Positions 17,796 to 27,356 are shown, counted from the first letter of the stretch. The stretch: 64,000 nt of DNA from Niastella koreensis GR20-10 (GCF_000246855.1 NC_016609.1:310001-374000), one strand, 5' to 3'. A program made the numbers and translations. Notes: generated from the sequence alone by a model not told the origin.

Positions 17796-17917
17796 AGAAC
17801 ATTTTTACAGGAACTTCGGGTTGGCATTATAAGCATTGGATTGGTACGTTTTACCCTTCAGGCATAGCGGCAAATCAGCAAGGAATAAGGGAGACTACTA
17901 TAAGCCTCCTTTTCTGA
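17792..17917 (+). pseudogene. Truncated DUF72 (YecE-like) gene
   Basis: An ATG overlapping the AsmA stop codon (ATGA) opens a 41-residue frame beginning MKNIFTGTSGWHYKHWIGTF, the highly conserved N-terminus of DUF72 proteins (normally about 240 residues, TIM-barrel fold). Homology stops after about 24 residues, and the frame ends at TGA 17915-17917. The remaining 73 bp before the M1 peptidase gene do not continue the family. This is a gene whose body was deleted; the overlap with the AsmA gene suggests they were once cotranscribed. Confidence 0.8.
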
Positions 17918-17990
17918 AGGTACGGTTGTTTGGCCGGCGTTTTGAAATAATGCCCAAACGGGGTAATATTGCGGCTGCCAATTTAAACGC

Positions 17991-20528
17991 ATGATGCAGA
18001 CCTTACGAAACATAATCCTGTTGCTGGTAATCGGTGTGCCCGCATTTTCCCGGCAAAAAATAACGCCAGGCGTTTCCAGCGAATTGTCGAAATACCGCCG
18101 GGCGGAGATCTCAGGTATCCGTTATCAGCTTGCCTTCCAGGTGCCGGCCACCAAAACGGAAAGTATTGCCGGTATGGAAACCATTTCCTGCAGTCTTAAA
18201 ACAAATGCCCAGCCGCTGCAGATAGATTTTAAACAACCGGCCGATCATCTCCAGGCATTATCAGTCAATGGCAAAACCATTACACCGAAGCTAGAAAATG
18301 AGCATCTTGTAATTGCGCCTGCGCAGTTGCACAAAGGCAATAACACCATCAACATTCAATTCACCGCCGGCGATGCCTCCCTTAACCGCAATGCAGAATA
18401 CCTGTATGCGTTGTTTGTGCCCGATCGCGCCCGCACGGTTTTTCCCTGCTTCGATCAACCCGATCTGAAAGCCCATTTTGTCCTCACGCTGCGGGTACCA
18501 GCGGGATGGAAGGCGCTGGCCAATGGTAAATTGAAAGACAGCACCAGCAATGGGTCGCAAACCATTTATAATTTTACCGATTCAGATCTGTTGCCCACCT
18601 ACCTTTTCTCGTTCACCACCGGAAAATATAACCAAGCGCAGAAACAGCTGGGGACCTATAACGCTGAATTTCTTTACCGCGAAACCGATCCCGGCGCCAA
18701 TGTAGATTCCATTTTTCAGGCGCATGACAATGCGCTCCGCTTTCTGGAAAGCTGGACGGGTATTCGCTATCCTTTTCAGAAGGTAGGTTTTGCCGCTATT
18801 CCCGATTTTCAGTTTGGTGGCATGGAACATCCGGGCGAAGTGCAATACAAAGCGATGTCATTGTTTTTGAAAGAACCCACAAAGGATCAGCTCATCGGCC
18901 GTATTGGTCTTATCTCCCACGAAACGGCGCACATGTGGTTTGGCGACCTGGTAACCATGCAGTGGTTCAACGATGTGTGGATGAAAGAAGTGTTTGCCAA
19001 TTTCATGGCCGATAAAGTAGTGGAGCAATTGATGGGCAGCGAAACTTTCAATCTGCAGTTTCTTACAGATCATTATCCCGCCGCTTATGGCGTTGACCGG
19101 ACACCCGGGGCCAACCCCATTCGTCAGCAACTGGATAATCTGCAGGATGCGGGCTCCATGTATGGGAACATCATTTATCACAAAGCGCCCATCATGATGC
19201 GCCAGATGGAATTACTGATGGGGAAAGATAACTTCCAAAAGGGCATACAGGAGTATTTGCATAAATACGCTTACAACAATGCCACCTGGAATGACCTGGT
19301 GCAAATTCTTGCCAAATACAGTAAATACGATCTGCTTACCTGGAACAAGGTTTGGGTGAACCAGCCTGGCCGTCCGGTGTTCGATTATACGATCAGCTAT
19401 AACGGAAATAAAATTGATAAACTCAATCTCACCCAGCGGCCCGAAACAGGCGCTGCACGCATTTGGCCGCAGGCGTTTGCCGTAACGCTGGTATATGCAG
19501 ACAGTATTCATACCATTCCGGTGAACATGAACACGGCCGGCATGCAGCTGAAAGCAGCCTCCGGTTTAACCAAACCATTATTCATCCTGTTTAATTCAGA
19601 TGGCATTGGATATGGATTGTTCCCGGCCGATAAAGCCATGCAGGAACAATTGTTCACCCAGCAAAGTGCGGTAAGCCGCGCCGCTGCGTATGTGAACATT
19701 TATGAGAATGTATTGTCTGGCCGCTACATGACACCGGCAGAATTGCTGGCACTGCTCACCAAAGGACTGGCCATTGAAAAAGAGGAGACGAATCTCAGAC
19801 TGCTTACCAATTACATTGCCAGTTTGTACTGGACCTTTACCCGTGCGGCAGACCGCATTGCATTTTCAACCCAATTGGAAACCGCGTTGTGGAATGCCAT
19901 GGAAGCGCAAACGCAACCCAATAATAAAAAGGTGCTGTTCAGGGCTTACCAGAATGTATATGTAAGCGAGGTGGCGGGAAAACGGATGTATGAGATCTGG
20001 CAGCTCCAGCAGCCCCCTGCGGGCATCAAACTGGCGGAGGAAGATTATACTTCCCTGGCGCTTACCCTTGCATTAAAGAATGATACGGCGGCTACCGTTA
20101 TCACGCAGCAGCGCAACCGCATGAGCGATGCGGATAAAAAAGCGCGGCTTGACTTTTTAATGCCCGCATTATCGGCCAATGTTGCCGTAAGAGATAGTTT
20201 CTTCAACAGCCTTACCGACCGTAAGAACCGCGCTAAGGAGGCCTGGGTGGTTATTGCATTGGGGTACCTGCATCATCCGTTACGGCAATCAACTTCATAC
20301 AAATATTTACCTCAAAGCCTGGAGCTGGTAGAAGAGATCCAGCGCACGGGCGATATCTTTTTCCCTGCAAGCTGGCTAAGCGCCACCTTCGGTTCTTACC
20401 AAACCAAAGCGGCCTGGCAGGTGGTACAACAATTCCTGTTAAAACATCCCGGCTACAATCCCAAACTAAAAGCAAAAATTCAGCAGGCGACGGATAACCT
20501 GAACCGGGCGCAGAAACTTCTTAACTGA
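17991..20528 (+). CDS. Exported M1 family aminopeptidase
   Basis: An 845-residue protein with an N-terminal signal sequence. The M1 signature is complete: GGMEHPGE near residue 277, zinc site HETAH at 310-314, and the third ligand Glu at about 333 in WMKEVFANF. The N-terminal beta domain (ISCSLKTNAQPLQIDF) precedes the thermolysin-like core, and a helical C-terminal domain of about 300 residues follows. It should remove N-terminal residues from peptides in the periplasm. The alternative start three bases later (second ATG) is equally likely. Confidence 0.93.
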   Translation: MMQTLRNIILLLVIGVPAFSRQKITPGVSSELSKYRRAEISGIRYQLAFQVPATKTESIAGMETISCSLKTNAQPLQIDFKQPADHLQALSVNGKTITPKLENEHLVIAPAQLHKGNNTINIQFTAGDASLNRNAEYLYALFVPDRARTVFPCFDQPDLKAHFVLTLRVPAGWKALANGKLKDSTSNGSQTIYNFTDSDLLPTYLFSFTTGKYNQAQKQLGTYNAEFLYRETDPGANVDSIFQAHDNALRFLESWTGIRYPFQKVGFAAIPDFQFGGMEHPGEVQYKAMSLFLKEPTKDQLIGRIGLISHETAHMWFGDLVTMQWFNDVWMKEVFANFMADKVVEQLMGSETFNLQFLTDHYPAAYGVDRTPGANPIRQQLDNLQDAGSMYGNIIYHKAPIMMRQMELLMGKDNFQKGIQEYLHKYAYNNATWNDLVQILAKYSKYDLLTWNKVWVNQPGRPVFDYTISYNGNKIDKLNLTQRPETGAARIWPQAFAVTLVYADSIHTIPVNMNTAGMQLKAASGLTKPLFILFNSDGIGYGLFPADKAMQEQLFTQQSAVSRAAAYVNIYENVLSGRYMTPAELLALLTKGLAIEKEETNLRLLTNYIASLYWTFTRAADRIAFSTQLETALWNAMEAQTQPNNKKVLFRAYQNVYVSEVAGKRMYEIWQLQQPPAGIKLAEEDYTSLALTLALKNDTAATVITQQRNRMSDADKKARLDFLMPALSANVAVRDSFFNSLTDRKNRAKEAWVVIALGYLHHPLRQSTSYKYLPQSLELVEEIQRTGDIFFPASWLSATFGSYQTKAAWQVVQQFLLKHPGYNPKLKAKIQQATDNLNRAQKLLN

Positions 20529-20595
20529 GATTTTGGGATGTTTGTGAGATGGGTACAAGTTCAAAACTATTAACTTCTTTTAAGAGCGATAACAA

Positions 20596-20634
20596 AAAAA
20601 GGCGGGCTCAAATTATTTTTGAGACCGCCTTTTT
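20596..20634. terminator. Bidirectional terminator between M1 peptidase and esterase genes
   Basis: AAAAGGCGG-G-CTCAAA and TTTTGAG-A-CCGCCTTTT form a long stem with runs of A on the left and T on the right, so it can serve both converging genes. Confidence 0.9.
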
Positions 20635-20674
20635 CAGAAATAAATTCAATTTTTCACTGTTATTAGTTCTTCAG

Positions 20675-21589
20675 TTATACTAATCCAAGTTTCGGTTTTA
20701 CCCAGGCTACGTACCTTTCCACGGCATCTGTAGCCTCCGGGGCTCTTCCCACAGCCATCTGGAAGGTATGCTGCATGCCGGGGAAGATATCGATGCGAAC
20801 GTCTACACCAGCTTTTTTGGCCAGCTCCGCCATAGCCGTGCTATCGTTCAGCAGAAGTTCGTCACCACCCACCTGAAGATAGATGGGAGGAAGACCCTTC
20901 AGGTCTGCATACAAAGGATTCGCATAAGGGTCGCGGGGATTTCCCTGAGCGCCCAGATACATCCCGGCTATAGCCTGTACCCATTCCTTTGTGAACAGCA
21001 GGTCCTTGCCCTGGTTATAAACGAGCGAGTCCATGACGCCTTCCATATCGTACCAGGGAGATATGGGCATAGCGGCTGCCGGCAGGGGAAGGCCCCGGTC
21101 ACGGGCCAGCAGCATAGTTGTTATGCAGAGATTGCCCCCGGCAGAGTCGCCGATGAATGCGATATGCGGCGCCATGATGCCCTGATCCAGCAGCCACGTA
21201 TAAGCGTTCAGTGCGTCATTTAATTGGGCCGGATAAGGGTTTTCCGGGGCATACCGGTATTGCAGGATCAGGGCCCGGCAGCCGATCGCCTTGGCGAAAT
21301 GAGCGAAAAGCTTCCGGTGAGTATACATGGACCCGGTAAAAAAGCCTCCACCATGAAAGCCCAGAAGTACCCGTTCTGTAGCGCATTGTTTCGGAACAAC
21401 CCAGAGGGCAGGAACACCCCCGGCATCCACTTCAATATAATCCACACCGCCTGGCTCTGGTGTAAGGCTTGCCCATCCTTCCCCAAAGTCCCGCGCTGCT
21501 TCCAGGGAGGCATGCTGGTTGGCAGCGGCAGCGATCGTGCGCCACCATTGGCCAACTGCCTCAATTGGTTTGCTTGCTGTTGTCATCAT
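20675..21589 (-). CDS. Alpha/beta hydrolase of the hormone-sensitive-lipase family
   Basis: From ATG 21589 the product has 304 residues; the frame extends to 21742 but that would overlap the divergent regulator. HSL-family motifs are present: oxyanion motif HGGGFFTGS, nucleophile elbow GDSAGGN, and the late acid/His in GGDELLLNDS and PGMQHTF. It should hydrolyse short acyl esters in the cytoplasm; no signal peptide is seen. It is divergent from a GlxA-type regulator with a 126-bp shared promoter region carrying direct repeats, so it is the probable target of that regulator. Confidence 0.9.
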   Translation of the reverse strand: MMTTASKPIEAVGQWWRTIAAAANQHASLEAARDFGEGWASLTPEPGGVDYIEVDAGGVPALWVVPKQCATERVLLGFHGGGFFTGSMYTHRKLFAHFAKAIGCRALILQYRYAPENPYPAQLNDALNAYTWLLDQGIMAPHIAFIGDSAGGNLCITTMLLARDRGLPLPAAAMPISPWYDMEGVMDSLVYNQGKDLLFTKEWVQAIAGMYLGAQGNPRDPYANPLYADLKGLPPIYLQVGGDELLLNDSTAMAELAKKAGVDVRIDIFPGMQHTFQMAVGRAPEATDAVERYVAWVKPKLGLV

Positions 21590-21640
21590 TTTAAAATTTG
21601 AGGGATAAAATTGCCGCCCGGCACTGGTAAATAAAACAGG

Positions 21641-21692
21641 TATTTGTGACTTCTTCAGGGGGTATTTATGACATGAATTCGCGGTAAATTTG
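21641..21692. promoter_or_regulatory. Direct repeats and -7 box in the esterase/regulator intergenic region
   Basis: TATTTGTGAC (21641-21650) and TATTTATGAC (21663-21672) are direct repeats 22 bp apart, about two helical turns, as AraC-type dimers prefer. TAAATTTG (21685-21692) is a good -7 box for the rightward regulator gene, ending 23 nt before its ATG. Binding by the GlxA-type protein is inferred. Confidence 0.55.
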
Positions 21693-21715
21693 CAGCAGTC
21701 AATACACGAAATGCC

Positions 21716-22714
21716 ATGAAGACCATTTCCCTGCTTCTCCACGAGGACGTCTATTCATCCGCCATCGGCGGTGTAATTGATCTGTTCTACGGAACGAACC
21801 ATTACCTGATGGAGTCCGGACGACCGGAGGCTTTCCGGTTAGAGCTGGTGGGTGAAAAAGCAAAAAATATTCAGCTGGATGTACCGGCCCAATTCATCTG
21901 TTATACTACCATCGACAGGGTGAGCCTGACCAATCTGGTTATTATTCCGGGTTTCAAGGGAGAAATTTCTACCATCCTCCATAAATACCGGGACGTGATC
22001 CACTGGATAGGAGAGATGCATCGTTGCGGCGCAGAAATAGCCAGCATGTGTGTGGGCAGCTTTTTTCTGGCCGAGGCTGGTCTGCTGAATGGAAAGGTCG
22101 CTACCTCCCATTGGGCTGCTGCCGGCGAAATGCAGTGGCGGTATCCCCTGGTAAGGGTGCAGTCTGACCGGATCATCACAGACCAGGAGGGCGTTTATAC
22201 CAGTGGCGGCGCCTTCTCGGCATTGAAGCTGGTCTTATACATTATCGAGAAATTCTGTGGCAGGGAGACAGCCCTGGCTGTAAGTAAGCGGTACTCCATA
22301 GACATCGATTATACCAGTCAGGCGCATTTCGCGGTCTTTACCGGTCAGCGTCAACATGGGGACGAAGAGATCCTGAAATCCCAGTCTTACATCGAGGAAC
22401 ACTATGCCTCAGACCTCACCATCGAACAGGTGTCGGCGTTATGCAATACGGGAAAGCGGAATTTTATCCGCCGTTTCAAGGCCGCCACCAATAATACCCC
22501 CATCGAATACCTGCAGCGGGTTCGGGTTGAAGCGGCAAAGAAAGCGTTGGAAAATGAGGATTGTTCCCTGGATCAGGTCATGGACCGTACGGGTTATGAG
22601 GATATTAAAACATTCAGGCTGATCTTCAAACGACTCACAGGGCTCTCCCCCAGGGACTACCGGAAACGGTATTCGAGGAAAGAACCCGGCAGTAATGGCA
22701 GACTGGTAAAATGA
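21716..22714 (+). CDS. GlxA-type regulator: DJ-1/PfpI domain plus AraC HTH
   Basis: A 332-residue protein. Residues 1 to about 185 form a DJ-1/PfpI class I amidotransferase-like domain with the nucleophile-elbow cysteine in ASMCVGSFFLAEAGLLNG and the strand TSHWAAAGE. Residues of about 225-325 form an AraC double HTH (LTIEQVSALCNTGKRNFIRRF, then LDQVMDRTGYEDIKTFRLIFK). The GlxA type is a transcriptional activator sensing a small molecule. It is divergent from the esterase. The pair is G+C richer than the genes around it by eye, which may mark acquisition as a module. Confidence 0.92.
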   Translation: MKTISLLLHEDVYSSAIGGVIDLFYGTNHYLMESGRPEAFRLELVGEKAKNIQLDVPAQFICYTTIDRVSLTNLVIIPGFKGEISTILHKYRDVIHWIGEMHRCGAEIASMCVGSFFLAEAGLLNGKVATSHWAAAGEMQWRYPLVRVQSDRIITDQEGVYTSGGAFSALKLVLYIIEKFCGRETALAVSKRYSIDIDYTSQAHFAVFTGQRQHGDEEILKSQSYIEEHYASDLTIEQVSALCNTGKRNFIRRFKAATNNTPIEYLQRVRVEAAKKALENEDCSLDQVMDRTGYEDIKTFRLIFKRLTGLSPRDYRKRYSRKEPGSNGRLVK

Positions 22715-22771
22715 ATTTGCCATCATTTTAATGGATAGCAAGTTTGTAATTCACATTGGCATATAATTGAT

Positions 22772-22802
22772 AGAGGCCGTCAAAATAATGACGGCCTCTT
22801 TG
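22772..22802. terminator. Bidirectional terminator between GlxA-type and lyase genes
   Basis: AGAGGCCGTCA (22772-22782) pairs perfectly with TGACGGCCTCT (22789-22799) over a 6-nt loop, followed by TTTG. It lies between two convergent genes. Confidence 0.85.
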
Positions 22803-22808
22803 ATATAA

Positions 22809-24191
22809 TTAATAACTATAACTGCCCGGACCGGTATCGGATGTCGTCAATGGGGTACCCGGCATAGCCGGGTTTGACCCGCTGGTGGTATTGTTGGAAA
22901 ATACAGTATTGCCAGGTAACCGCAGGTCGAGAAGCGTTGAAGCGCTGCCCCGAAGCGCGTTGTTGGAGAATGTGCAACCGGTAGGCGGCAACATATCATT
23001 ACTGCCATGGCCAATGATAACACCCCGGGTATTCAGGTTGATCCAGATATTGTTTGTAACACTGGCATTGAACACCTGCGCATGACTAAAGTTTGAACTG
23101 GTATAGCTGTCGCCTGCGCCCAATACGAACCCGTAGTCCTGGGGATTGTCAACATAATTGCCGGTAACGATGTGGTTCTTTTCATAGATCTTGATACCGC
23201 CGGTGCCGGTTTTCCCTGCCTGTAGCATCAGGTTGCCGGAAATGGTATTATTATTTCCCGCCCGGGATGAGATGGTACCTACCGATGTGCGGAAGGTATT
23301 GGTACGGACCGTATTGCTGGAACTTTTGATGGAAATAATTTCCGCATCACCATCGCAGTTAACAAAAAGATTGCTTTCCACGAGGGTATTGGTGAGTTGG
23401 TAGTCGCCAGCCACGCCTATTCCGCCAAGCACCATTATTTCCCCGGTACTGGCGGCCATGTCATGGAAGTAGTTATGATCGATGCGGGTATTGCGGGCCA
23501 TATTGGGATTGTTGGGGCCGTTGCCATTAGCCCAGTCGGTGCGGTCTGCGGGGACCGTTATACCGGTGCGGTTTCCGCGCACGAAAATATAATGGCCTTT
23601 TACGCTGTTGGGCCCAAATTCATTGTGATCAACGCGGTTATTGTTGCTGTTTCCACTCAACATTACCCATTGGGTACCACTGGCCTGACCGCTTAGGGTT
23701 ACTGTACTGCCGGCGAGGCGGCAACTGTTGCTGGCTTCAAACCATACTGCTACGGGAAAGGATTCGCCATCTACCGTTTGGGTTGAACCCGCGGTGGTGA
23801 TCTTCAGTCCCTGTACTGTCACCGAGGAAACCTTGCTCAGCCGGATTATACCGGAAGAAACAACAGCGCTGCCTTTATTGGCGGCCTGGATCGTAATACC
23901 GCTTTTAGTGACCGTAAAACCCGTGTATGTTCCATTGGCCAGGATAATCTTATCGCCCGAAACGGCAGCTGCCATAGCTGTATTTAATTGCGAATTGTTA
24001 GCTACATTGAAGGTAGTGGCAAGTGCCGCAAGCGTTTTTTGTTCTGTTGGAGTGTTATGGTTAGTAACTGCTTTGGAGCCCTCCAATGTTTTTTTGCAGG
24101 CGACAGAAGAAAAAATTGTTACAAACAGGAAAGGCAATAGCCGGTTGTTCACAACCGTGCAAAGGTTGGATGATACACTTTTCATTGGCAA
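22809..24191 (-). CDS. PL6-like (alginate lyase/chondroitinase-B type) lipoprotein
   Basis: A 460-residue lipoprotein with lipobox SVAC (Cys32). The rest is a right-handed parallel beta-helix. The PL6 core appears as AEIISIKSSSNTVRTNTF, then VGTISSRAGNNNTISGN and TGGIKIYEKNHIVTGNYVDN; the Lys in SIKS and the Arg in SSRAG correspond to the catalytic pair of this family, although the His usually following that Arg is Ala here. The enzyme would cleave uronate-containing polysaccharide by beta-elimination. It stands alone, without sulfatase or SusCD partners, so the substrate is not defined. Confidence 0.82.
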   Translation of the reverse strand: MPMKSVSSNLCTVVNNRLLPFLFVTIFSSVACKKTLEGSKAVTNHNTPTEQKTLAALATTFNVANNSQLNTAMAAAVSGDKIILANGTYTGFTVTKSGITIQAANKGSAVVSSGIIRLSKVSSVTVQGLKITTAGSTQTVDGESFPVAVWFEASNSCRLAGSTVTLSGQASGTQWVMLSGNSNNNRVDHNEFGPNSVKGHYIFVRGNRTGITVPADRTDWANGNGPNNPNMARNTRIDHNYFHDMAASTGEIMVLGGIGVAGDYQLTNTLVESNLFVNCDGDAEIISIKSSSNTVRTNTFRTSVGTISSRAGNNNTISGNLMLQAGKTGTGGIKIYEKNHIVTGNYVDNPQDYGFVLGAGDSYTSSNFSHAQVFNASVTNNIWINLNTRGVIIGHGSNDMLPPTGCTFSNNALRGSASTLLDLRLPGNTVFSNNTTSGSNPAMPGTPLTTSDTGPGSYSY

Positions 24192-24381
24192 GTTATTTGA
24201 CTTTAATAAGTGGTTAATGATTAATAGTTTCTGAGGTCCGGATCAAAACCAATTACTGGCAGTAATCTTACGTGATGGCTTATTTGCAAATAACCAGATG
24301 GAGCAAGGTAAATTTAAAGACACAGCGTGTTATACAGTTGTGGCGGATTGGCCTTTCGTTAATGTATATTTACAACTTAAA

Positions 24382-24416
24382 AATTACCCACGACACATGA
24401 TGTGCCGTGGGTAATT
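24382..24416 (-). terminator. Terminator of the 24482 gene
   Basis: AATTACCCACG (24382-24392) pairs with CGTGGGTAATT (24406-24416), with a further CACAT/ATGTG inner stem. The minus strand continues TTTTAAG. Confidence 0.8.
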
Positions 24417-24481
24417 ATAGTCTGGTTCAGATAAACCTGAATGGATCATAAATTGATACCGCAATAGATCTCCTATTTCAG

Positions 24482-25294
24482 CTACAGGTGCCCCCGAAGG
24501 ATATCCGGTGTTAATCCCGGTAGCTTAACTTTATAACGTAACCTGCCATCAAATGCATCTTCTTCCTTCAAAAACTCATGCTCCTTTTGGCTGATCCAGA
24601 ATGTTTGTGTATATGATTTGCCGTTATATGATCCCGATGTTGACAGCTTCCAGCAGGCTACCTGCCGGTTATCCAACGTACGAAGTGTTTCACTGCCCGT
24701 TACTTTATAGGTTACATATGCTGGTGGGGTTAATCCGGCATCATAAAAATTAATTACAAAGGTTTTTCCAATTGCCAGCGGGAGCATTTCAAAGGTCTCT
24801 ATATCCAGGTGCCAGTTAAAATTAGGCCGGTCAAATGCCAGGTGAAAGTCTTTTTTTGTATTTCCATTCACTGTATCGGCCCCTTCAATACCTGTGTTGC
24901 CCCAATTATAGGCCGCCATTTTGCCGCTGCCTGTCGCTGAATGATACAACGGCGTAAAATCTTTCAAACTGCCAACTGATAAAAACGTACGGTACTCGTT
25001 ACTATCAGCAGTATACCAGTGTTCCCGGATAGTAAATACTTCTATTCCATTTTTCTTTTCGATGCTGATATCCCGCACCCAATACTGGAACAGCAGCATT
25101 TTGTTGTGTTGAGGAAACTGGTGAAAAACCAGGTATTGGGTAAGCCCCGGCTTAAGAAACCCTGTATGCAAATGCTGTGAGCCTGGGTATACGGTGTCTG
25201 CCTGGGCAAATAAAATATTCCCGGTAGTTAGCAGTAAGATCAGCAGGTGGATAATCATCAATATCCAATGGGTAATTTTTTCCATATGTATCAT
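24482..25294 (-). CDS. Exported protein of unknown function (DUF3108-like)
   Basis: A 270-residue protein with a hydrophobic N-terminus (residues 9-30) ending near LFAQ, so it is probably exported. The rest is strand-rich with many aromatic residues and alternating polarity (REHWYTADSNEYRTF, TFVINFYDAG, YVTYKVTGSETL), resembling lipocalin-like or DUF3108 periplasmic proteins. There is no catalytic motif I recognise. It is divergent from the histidine kinase gene and has its own terminator. The domain assignment is tentative. Confidence 0.6.
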   Translation of the reverse strand: MIHMEKITHWILMIIHLLILLLTTGNILFAQADTVYPGSQHLHTGFLKPGLTQYLVFHQFPQHNKMLLFQYWVRDISIEKKNGIEVFTIREHWYTADSNEYRTFLSVGSLKDFTPLYHSATGSGKMAAYNWGNTGIEGADTVNGNTKKDFHLAFDRPNFNWHLDIETFEMLPLAIGKTFVINFYDAGLTPPAYVTYKVTGSETLRTLDNRQVACWKLSTSGSYNGKSYTQTFWISQKEHEFLKEEDAFDGRLRYKVKLPGLTPDILRGHL

Positions 25295-25424
25295 GTAATG
25301 ATTAGATGTACATAAATTTCTTTGTAACGGTCTGTATAAAAAAAAGGGTTCAATAGAAAGCCTGTATCATCTAACAAAGCAACGACCTTCTTCAATAAGC
25401 CAGCTGGTTGAACGTAAACGGGGG

Positions 25425-26492
25425 ATGGTTGAAAAAAAAGCCGGGATCATGAAATTCATTGTAATTTTAACGATGAACTTTTCTAACAGGAAAGCAAGTC
25501 CTGTACAACTGCAGTACGTCATTTGGGGAATCATGTTCCTGGTTACCTTTTTTTCAATGCTTCCAATGGATGGACCAGGTCAGTCGGTTATTTATGCGGC
25601 TTTGAATATCCTCTTCTATGCGATCATCGTTTATGGCAACCTCAATTTTCTGATGCATTTTTTTTATGAAAAAGGTCGTATTGTGCAATATGTAACAGGT
25701 TCCATATTGTTCCTGGTACTCGCAGGCACTGCCAGGGCTGGTCTCATCCTATTCATTTATAACCGCTTCTTTGCAGAAAAGCCGACACCATTTGGCATAA
25801 AGGCAATTGCTTACAGTATTTTTACCGGCCTGGTAGTATACGTTGTCAGTTTTATTATCCGGCTGGCCCTGCGCTATTTTACCCTGAAACAACAAGCAGA
25901 TGAAATCATTGCCCAGAAAAGTCAGGTTGAGCTTGACTTGCTAAAATCCCAGGTACAGCCTCATTTTCTGTTTAATACCCTCAACAACATCTATTATGAA
26001 GCGTACCGTGAATCGCCCCGAACGGCGCTCTTTATTGAACGGCTTTCAGAGATCATGCGTTATTTTGTTGACGAAAGTCCCAGGAAAGTAGTAACACTTG
26101 GCACCGAGATACAATTTCTTGAAAATTATATCGCCCTCGAAAGAATACGCATACGCCATGAAGTAGCCATTACCTTTACCCGGCAATGCAACTCTGCTAC
26201 AGGTATTCCTCCCATGTTATTAATGACCTTCGTTGAAAATATCTTTAAACATGGGATCGATAAATCCATCACCGGAAATGAGGTGAATATTTCGTTGGTA
26301 CAAAGCGATGCGCACCTGGTATTCCAGACAATGAACCTGCTGCACATTCAGCAAACTGATACGGCTACCCGGGGTTTTGGCATTAAGAACCTGGAAAAAC
26401 GGCTTTCATTATTATTTGGCAATAACTTCGAGTTAAGGACCTGGACCGCTGGAAAATATTATCATGCATTTTTAAAAATTCCCATCCAATGA
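25425..26492 (+). CDS. LytS/YehU-type membrane sensor histidine kinase
   Basis: A 355-residue protein with four membrane segments (residues of about 28-165) followed by a His_kinase (PF06580-type) domain. The phosphoacceptor is His180 in SQVQPHFLFNTLNNI, and the ATP-binding N box is PPMLLMTFVENIFKHGI with the G box GFGIKNLEKRLSLLF. There is no periplasmic sensor domain, so the membrane region probably senses. The stop codon overlaps the start of the response regulator (ATGA), so the two are translated together. Several start codons are possible at residues 1, 9 and 17. Confidence 0.93.
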   Translation: MVEKKAGIMKFIVILTMNFSNRKASPVQLQYVIWGIMFLVTFFSMLPMDGPGQSVIYAALNILFYAIIVYGNLNFLMHFFYEKGRIVQYVTGSILFLVLAGTARAGLILFIYNRFFAEKPTPFGIKAIAYSIFTGLVVYVVSFIIRLALRYFTLKQQADEIIAQKSQVELDLLKSQVQPHFLFNTLNNIYYEAYRESPRTALFIERLSEIMRYFVDESPRKVVTLGTEIQFLENYIALERIRIRHEVAITFTRQCNSATGIPPMLLMTFVENIFKHGIDKSITGNEVNISLVQSDAHLVFQTMNLLHIQQTDTATRGFGIKNLEKRLSLLFGNNFELRTWTAGKYYHAFLKIPIQ

Positions 26493-27199
26493 GTGTACGC
26501 TGCATTATTGTAGACGATGAGCCCAATGCCGTTAACCTGCTGGAAATGTTCCTCCAGCAAACCACTCAATGGCAATTGTTGGCGAAGTGTTATGATGCCA
26601 TGGAGGCCCTGGCTTTCCTGAAAACCCAGGAAGTGGATGTTGTTTTTCTGGATATAAATATGCCTCATCTTTCCGGAATGGAATTAGCAGGGTTACTGCC
26701 TGCCAATACATATATTGTATTTACCACAGCTTATTCGGAATATGCCGCAGACAGCTATGGGTACCCCACGCTCGACTACCTGATGAAACCTGTTACCCTC
26801 AAACGCTTTTACGCAGCCGTACAAAAAATAGAAGCACATTTTGCCAGAAAGGACGACAGCTACCCGATTTCGCCTTCTTTGACAGAGGAGTATTTTTTTA
26901 TTAAATCAGGTAAAACATTGCATAAGGTGCTGCTGAAAGATATCCTGTATTTTGAAGGGGAAAAAGAATATGTACGGTTGGTTGCTTCCAGCGGACAGTT
27001 GCTGATATACCGCCGGATGAAAGAGATTGAAGAGCAATTGACCACCCCTTTTATAAGGGTACATCACTCATACATTGTAAATATAAGCCGGCTTGATAAA
27101 ATTCAGGATAACCATGTCTTTATAGGCGGCCGGCAGATATCTGTGAGTGATAAATTCAGGAACCTGTTCATGGAAGCCGTTCGGTTGCGCACTTTTTAA
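26489..27199 (+). CDS. LytTR family response regulator
   Basis: A 236-residue protein: receiver domain (1-120) with acidic residues D9/D10, phosphoacceptor D55 in VFLDINMP, Thr in FTTAYSEYA and Lys in YLMKPVT, and a C-terminal LytTR DNA-binding domain (about 140-235) with LKDILYFEGEKEYVRL and RVHHSYIVNISRLDKI. It overlaps the kinase gene by 4 bp and forms a two-component system with it. The nearest possible downstream target is the FtsX-type permease 365 bp away. Confidence 0.94.
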   Translation: MSVRCIIVDDEPNAVNLLEMFLQQTTQWQLLAKCYDAMEALAFLKTQEVDVVFLDINMPHLSGMELAGLLPANTYIVFTTAYSEYAADSYGYPTLDYLMKPVTLKRFYAAVQKIEAHFARKDDSYPISPSLTEEYFFIKSGKTLHKVLLKDILYFEGEKEYVRLVASSGQLLIYRRMKEIEEQLTTPFIRVHHSYIVNISRLDKIQDNHVFIGGRQISVSDKFRNLFMEAVRLRTF

Positions 27200-27215
27200 T
27201 TCCTGCATAGTGATA

Positions 27216-27356
27216 TTACCACTGCCTGTCGGGCTTAATGGCCTCCTTTAGGAGACGAACTATTTTCTGTTGATTGATCTCTTCCGGAGTTTTATATATT
27301 TTATAGAAGATCTGCTTATTGGTAACGTGAGACAGATACTTGTCAATGTCATTGAG
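27216..27356 (-). pseudogene. Unrecognised coding remnant
   Basis: A 46-codon leftward frame without a start reads protein-like: HVTNKQIFYKIYKTPEEINQ, then QKIVRLLKEAIKPDRQW and a TAA at 27216-27218. An in-frame stop (TAG) lies just upstream of 27356. The amphipathic helical character suggests the C-terminus of a deleted gene, but I cannot name the family. Confidence 0.35.
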
